Source: Priapulus caudatus (Eukaryota > Priapulida > Priapulimorpha > Priapulimorphida > Priapulidae). Taken from it: 34,234 nt of DNA. The position numbers were made by a program, and so were the translations under genes. The stretch spans positions 252,179-286,412 of the forward strand of contig NW_014577254.1 of assembly GCF_000485595.1 (NCBI RefSeq), read 5' to 3'. Under the pieces are notes generated by a model that did no database searches, was not told the DNA's origin, and saw only the letters and a list, made by a program, of their open reading frames with translations. Of this stretch, positions 29,788 through 34,234 are shown one piece after another (the first letter of the stretch is position 1; every line of letters begins with the position of its first letter).

Positions 29788-32166
29788 CTATCATCTGACT
29801 TGACGTTCAACAGTCGACACAGAAAATGGCCTCCAGTTTATCCATTCTTCATGTGATTTGTGAAGCGATAGCCGTAGAAACTGAATAGAATTCTTTCTTT
29901 TTGGCTTATATGCACAATTGTATAGTGATATTGATATCAGGAAATCACGGCTTATGTTTGCACTACGCATTTAAAGCGCCATTAGTTTAATATTGTGTTG
30001 GGGTCATACAACCTCAGTGGAGTTCATATTTTAGATAATATGATAATGAGGTAATAATAAAATTACACATGTTAGTTTCTAACATGGCCATAATTACAAG
30101 TCCCTGAAAAAAATCACAGGTCAAATGCCTATTAATTTTAACCTAATGTTATTAATAGCGACGATGTAAGGGGAAGGCCATTATACCGGTTTATTCGTGC
30201 TGCTTTTAACAATGTCGGGACAAGCTAAACCTCAACTTGTAGCAAACTCCAGAATTCTTCAACCTTTAAGAAAGATTTATTCCAAAGGTAGCATTTGACT
30301 CAGTTAAAATAAATTTAAACTGCTAAATAAGTGATTTTAAAATGAATAAAGCGAGTACATTTTTATATATTTATGGTGAGCTAGCGCAGTCCAGCAGAAG
30401 ACCATGGCAGTTAATCAGCCGTTTGGCCGTTGCGCGTATAATTGTTGTTTATATACCCGACCTAATTTACACAGCACAGATATACAAACATCATATGAAA
30501 AATGATTATTATTGAACACCACTAGTTAATATAAATGCAAGAAATATCTGGCAGTAAAATGGGTGATAGGTATTTATAGCTTGCTTATAATATATATGTA
30601 TGCCTGACTCGTATTTAACCCCCGATAACTCACCTGTTTCCTATTTCATTTATTATACTCTGAGCTGTAACGTTAAGGTTCTTAATTAACACCCGAAAAG
30701 TGACTATGAGAAACTTCAACGAAAACTGAAATCCAGGTTGTACGCGTCCGTCTAACTGGATTTTATTACGTACGTAACGAGAATACCTTATAAGATGGCG
30801 CGCCCAAATACTATTTCGATGAAGATGGGTACCCGATCTCACACGAATATACACATCTTTAACTACCTGTGTGCCAATTTTTATGCTTTTGCCCAAAAGT
30901 GCACAATTCATCTGGTACATGGCCTTTAGCTGCTGTTAGTTTATGTCTTTATACTATTAGTAATCGACATACCTTCACTACATGCAGAATGATGAATCTT
31001 TCAGCCGATCTGTGTCAATGAGACGACGTTGCGCACGTACCGACACTCGAAATGCTATGCCAAGCTCGAGTTGCATGCGCGTAGAGGTAACAGCACGTCT
31101 GACCTATACGCATTCGACCAGAACTCTCCCTCTCTCGACTATCCCAACTTGCACGTGTTTAACTTTCACTAAACGTAATAGCAGCATCTGCACGGTCCAT
31201 CGCTTCAGTTAGGTCACGTATAGCAGCCAGCCAAACATGTAGGCACGGATCCGCTGACTTCTATAAACGTTGCGCACTAGAATGAACAATGGTGGCATGA
31301 ACGTGTGCGTTGTAATTTGTTAATTGTCAAGTTGGTCATAATGAACAGGGCTTGACAGCGCGCGTATGTCGTTTCTGACAGTCTGTACCCGACGAACAAA
31401 TCATATTACAGGGCCGTAGGCTGAGCAAATAATTCCTAGGGCGGCGAAATTTCATGACTCAACTGTGTAATGATGAGCGACGGGCGCAGCTCTTGATCGA
31501 CGTCCATAGTGTGGTAGGGGTGGGCCTGAAACAAGGCTTTCACGGACAAGTGACCAAAAAACCCACGTTAGGGTTATTTACGATTATTATCTGAGCTTAT
31601 TTTGTAATTTTGCTCCAAAATCTAGGGGGCAACTGCCCCCTTGCTCCCCCCAGAGGCTACGGCCTTGTTAATTAATGAGGCGGTGGCAAGGTAACTCAAT
31701 CATGGAACGCGCCGATTGGGTGTCGATTGAGAGGAACGGCAACTCAAAGATAGCATTGTTGAGCCAATGACGCTGACAGCGATGCGTTGAAATGAAACGT
31801 AGACACGTAAAAGGTCACACGCACGCGCAGACGTATATGGTTAGCGGTTATATTGATGGTCTACGTGAGTAGCACTAAGCGGAAATAGGTCCGAGTTTTA
31901 TACCTCGATAGGCATCACCACAGGTTCTTCTGTTCCGATCTGTTGTTCAACGCCAAGGTCATGTAGGCGTACTCGGGTAGGCGACGTAGAGAGCACGTGA
32001 ACGAAACGAGAGAAATGAGAGAAACCAGAGATTACGAGCCGGATGCGGTAGATTTTCTCCTGATGAGCCCGCGGGTAATTGAGCAATGCGCACTGCTGTA
32101 CGCTGGCAGGGAACCGGTATGTCGCGTTACGGGTAAAGATCATGTTGGTGGCGAATTGTCCACACG
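29589..32166 (-). CDS. 3' part of an unrecognised, probably extracellular protein (three exons)
   Basis: Exons in transcript order: 31904-32166 (phase-1 entry), 30634-30929, and 29589 to about 29787 with a TGA stop. Each has a consensus donor or acceptor and compatible phase; the last acceptor (GATGATAG) is weak and an exon may be missing between the second and third. The product is about 250 residues with alternating hydrophobic beta-type patterns (for example KIYRIRLVISGF, FLIVTFRVLIKNLNV, LNRIRLKVTITASDVGLF). The final stretch loosely resembles the end of fibulin-type C-terminal modules, but this is weak. The 5' exons are beyond 32166 or outside the window. Confidence 0.5.
29788..30633 (-). 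other. Intron of the third gene
   Basis: AT-rich with no supported exon. A short plus-strand frame at 30212-30287 with a good start context and a possible donor is noted among rejected items. Confidence 0.4.
30634..30929 (-). CDS. Internal exon of the third gene
   Basis: The acceptor has a branch-like ACTAAC directly before CAGCAG|CTA, and the donor AACAG|GTGAGT is consensus. Reads LKAMYQMNCALLGKSIKIGT and ends in SIINEIGN. Ninety-nine codons are open through it. Confidence 0.55.
31411..31670. mobile_element. Probable MITE in the third gene's intron
   Basis: The ends AGGGCCGTAGGCT and AGGCTACGGCCTT are inverted repeats, and inside them CCTAGGGCGGC and CTAGGGGGCAACTGCCCCC keep partial symmetry. 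About 260 bp, no coding frame. No target duplication could be settled. Confidence 0.5.
31904..32166 (-). CDS. Most upstream visible exon of the third gene
   Basis: The acceptor CATATCTTAG has a T-rich tract, the donor is GAG|GTATAA. Reads CGQFATNMIFTRNATYRFPA, then SVQQCALLNYPR and ends EEPVVMPIE. Clearly more GC-rich than its surroundings. Entry phase requires one base from an upstream exon not seen here. Confidence 0.55.
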
Positions 32167-33360
32167 CTAAGATATGTGCAGTTAAAAGTGCGACTTTAAA
32201 AAGAAAAATGTTTTGCCAAGTCCAGTCTTGCTACAATTGAGCAGCGCTGCATACATGTTGACTGTCATTTTTACGTTCGATTATTTGCTATGATTTTTGG
32301 TTTACACGTTTGTGAATTTCACAGTTTGCTTCCTTGCTGCATGCCCGCAAACTCTGTAGTTACCAGTCTGTGTACCAACTGTAGTTACCAACTGTTGTCA
32401 TGCGTGCATGAATAACATTGTCACGTAGCATTGATCGAAGGCCATAGACAACCAAATCTCCGTTGATGGCCACTCGCGTTTAGGGAAAATCGGTGTGAAC
32501 AAAGATTTCTATAGCGTATAGTTATCTCGTACACACAGTTGTAATTGGGATGGTATTTTGTCTGTGCGAGCGCGTACGTGTGTGCTTGCCCGCGTGAACG
32601 CGTCTACGCGTGAGTGTGCTCCAAAACATTAATTGGAACTCGAACCCAATGGAGAGATGCGTGGTTGAGAGAGATGCGTTAGTTCGTATGTGCGGCGGCT
32701 TGCGGTTTCTAGGTCGCCACTATATATATATGTATAGGCATGTACATATTCACAATAAACAATGCCTCGTCTATATAGTGTCCCGTCTACATAATAATCT
32801 TGTATGATCGTGTATAGTGTGGGATTGTTCATAACCACGCGCCCGCATATTATATGTTATACCGGTATATATATACAATATATATTAGTACAGTCGGTTA
32901 AGGTCAGGATACCATCAAAATCGTTCAAAATGTGAAAAAAGTGTGAAAATTGGTACACTTCCATACTTTTGTATGCTCTTTCATTTAAAGACAGGACACA
33001 CGCGATCCAACTACAACTTCGGCCGCCATCTTGAATTCAAAAATGGCCGCCGTCATTTCTTAAAAAATAACTTCATCTCGGTTAATAATCTTCGTACAGA
33101 TTTAAAAATTGACTGACAGACGTACGTAATTTGGGTTACTATTTCATACAACAACGTGATGCATGTGATCCAAGGGCGTTTTTGGCCATTATCTTGGATT
33201 CAAAATGGCCGCCATAAAATTACAAACTTAGCAATATTTCCGTTCACGGAAGATATAGAGACGTGAAAATTTGCAGACTGGACAACTTGTGGACCATGCA
33301 TCTCGAGCATTTGTTTTAACTTGAGTCATTGATATTTTAGTACAGAGTAAAATTGATGGT
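32167..33360. other. Region right of the third gene, no supported genes
   Basis: Contains a pair of GGCCGCCAT/ATGGCCGCC-type inverted motifs (33010-33055 and 33180-33215) in diverged direct copies of a roughly 170-bp segment. Otherwise nothing recognisable. Confidence 0.5.
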
Positions 33361-33529
33361 ACGGGGCGCCATGCAGGGACAGGGCCTCAATTCGTCGAAC
33401 CAGTTTCAACAAGAACTCATTGAAACACAAAACTCAATTCTGTCGAAACCGGTTCCACCAAAACCATTTGTAAACACAAAACTCAAATCTGTCAAACCGG
33501 TTGCACAAACTCAATCTGTCAATCCTGTC

Positions 33530-33562
<33 letters not shown>

Positions 33563-34143
33563 AAAAAAACTCATATTTTGAACACAAAACTCAATTCTTG
33601 CAATCCTGTCCCACAAAACTCATTTGTAACACAAAACGCATTCTGCGAACCGTTCCCCCAAAATCAATTCGTGTCAATCCTGTCCCACAAAACTCATATT
33701 GTGAACACAAAACTCAATTCTGTCGAACGCGGTTCCACAAAAACATCAATTTTGCCAAATATGGCACACGGCATGTAAGAAGGGGCTACATGGTCAAAAA
33801 ACAGATGGCGACCCAGTGACATAATTTTCTCCCCGCCCAGTTTCTGACCAATGGTACCCTCTACATGCGTGTGCCAATATTTGGGCAAGCAAAAATCGAG
33901 TTTTGTGAACCGGTTCGACAGAATGAGTTTGTGTTGTACAAAATTGAGTTTGTGGTAAGGCCGTTTCGACAGAATTGCGGTTTTGTGTTTACAAAATTGA
34001 GTTTGTGAAACCTTCGACAGAATTGAGTTTGTGTTACAAAATGAGTTTTGTGGGACAGGATGCCAGAATGAGTTTTGTGTCACAAAACTCATTTTTCATG
34101 AAAGTTATAGGTACAAAAATGCCTGTCCTGCATGGCGCCCCGT
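33361..34143. mobile_element. Nearly full-length palindromic (foldback) element
   Basis: Termini ACGGGGCGCCATGCAGG and CCTGCATGGCGCCCCGT are exact inverted repeats, each next to a GGACAGG/CCTGTCC word. Inside, the left half repeats ACACAAAACTCAATTCTGTC and CCGGTTCCACAAAACTC several times, and the right half carries the same words in reverse complement (GACAGAATTGAGTTTTGTG). The centre (ATGGCACACG and CGTGTGCCAATAT) is also inverted. A 30-A run lies at 33531-33560. Frames through it are repeat translations, not genes. Confidence 0.8.
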
Positions 34144-34234
34144 TAGATGGCGCCGTTTGGAATTCATATGGCCCGCTGATTTAAAATTGAAACTGTGTGC
34201 TGTTTTATATAAAGAACTATTTGAAACCTCTCGG

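Noticed and set aside
30212-30287. Possible plus-strand first exon, MSGQAKPQLVANSRILQPLR
   Set aside because: The start context is good and a GTAGCA donor follows, but no compatible downstream plus-strand exon was found and the donor is poor. Worth a glance in RNA-seq.
33353-33778. 141-codon plus-strand frame and matching minus-strand 132-codon frame
   Set aside because: Both translate the repeated words of the palindromic element, including a poly-Lys run from the A30 tract.

Overview
This is eukaryotic nuclear DNA from an animal. The genes are split by many GT-AG introns, introns and intergenic DNA are AT-rich, and there are long (TA)n and (TG)n microsatellites, many foldback or MITE-like elements, a TTAGGG-type telomeric tract and a 10-N scaffold gap. 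Long coiled-coil centriole biology, TTAGGG telomere-type DNA and intron density fit a non-insect metazoan, most likely a marine invertebrate. I cannot name the phylum from the sequence.

Positions 2344-17062 (+) hold a complete 22-exon gene. I assembled it by hand. Every exon junction is phase-consistent and the joined CDS is 4,257 nt (1,418 codons plus stop). Segment after segment resembles vertebrate CEP152 (Drosophila Asterless), the centriole-duplication scaffold: the acidic N-terminus, the 'LYxARGR' segment, the 'SES..RAR.QH' segment, 'YESAAKLG', 'CY.EVC.EK' and the C-terminal coiled coil. Its introns carry several repeats: two TA-flanked mariner-type MITEs, a large foldback element, dispersed repeats, and a duplicated block that contains an in-frame copy of part of exon 19.

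Positions 18876-26155 (-) hold a second complete five-exon gene in tail-to-tail orientation. It encodes a secreted protein of about 1,296 residues with a signal peptide, a Thr/Glu-rich region, a Pro/Phe/Asp-rich middle, a run of DPRFAQ-type hexapeptides and a basic C-terminal tail. I recognise no family. A TATA box lies about 250 bp upstream of its start codon.

Positions 29589-32166 (-) hold the 3' end of a third gene: three phase-compatible exons that look extracellular, with only a weak resemblance to fibulin-type C-terminal modules. Its 5' part lies outside the window or was not found. The rest is repeat-rich intergenic DNA. Notable there are a roughly 58-bp minisatellite interrupted by an inverted-repeat element carrying eleven TTAGGG-like hexamers (29126-29439) and a nearly full-length palindromic element of about 780 bp at 33361-34143. 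I saw no tRNA, rRNA, CRISPR or bacterial feature. I found no convincing new multi-gene system; the least explained items are the secreted repeat protein, the telomeric-repeat element and the in-frame exon copy inside CEP152.
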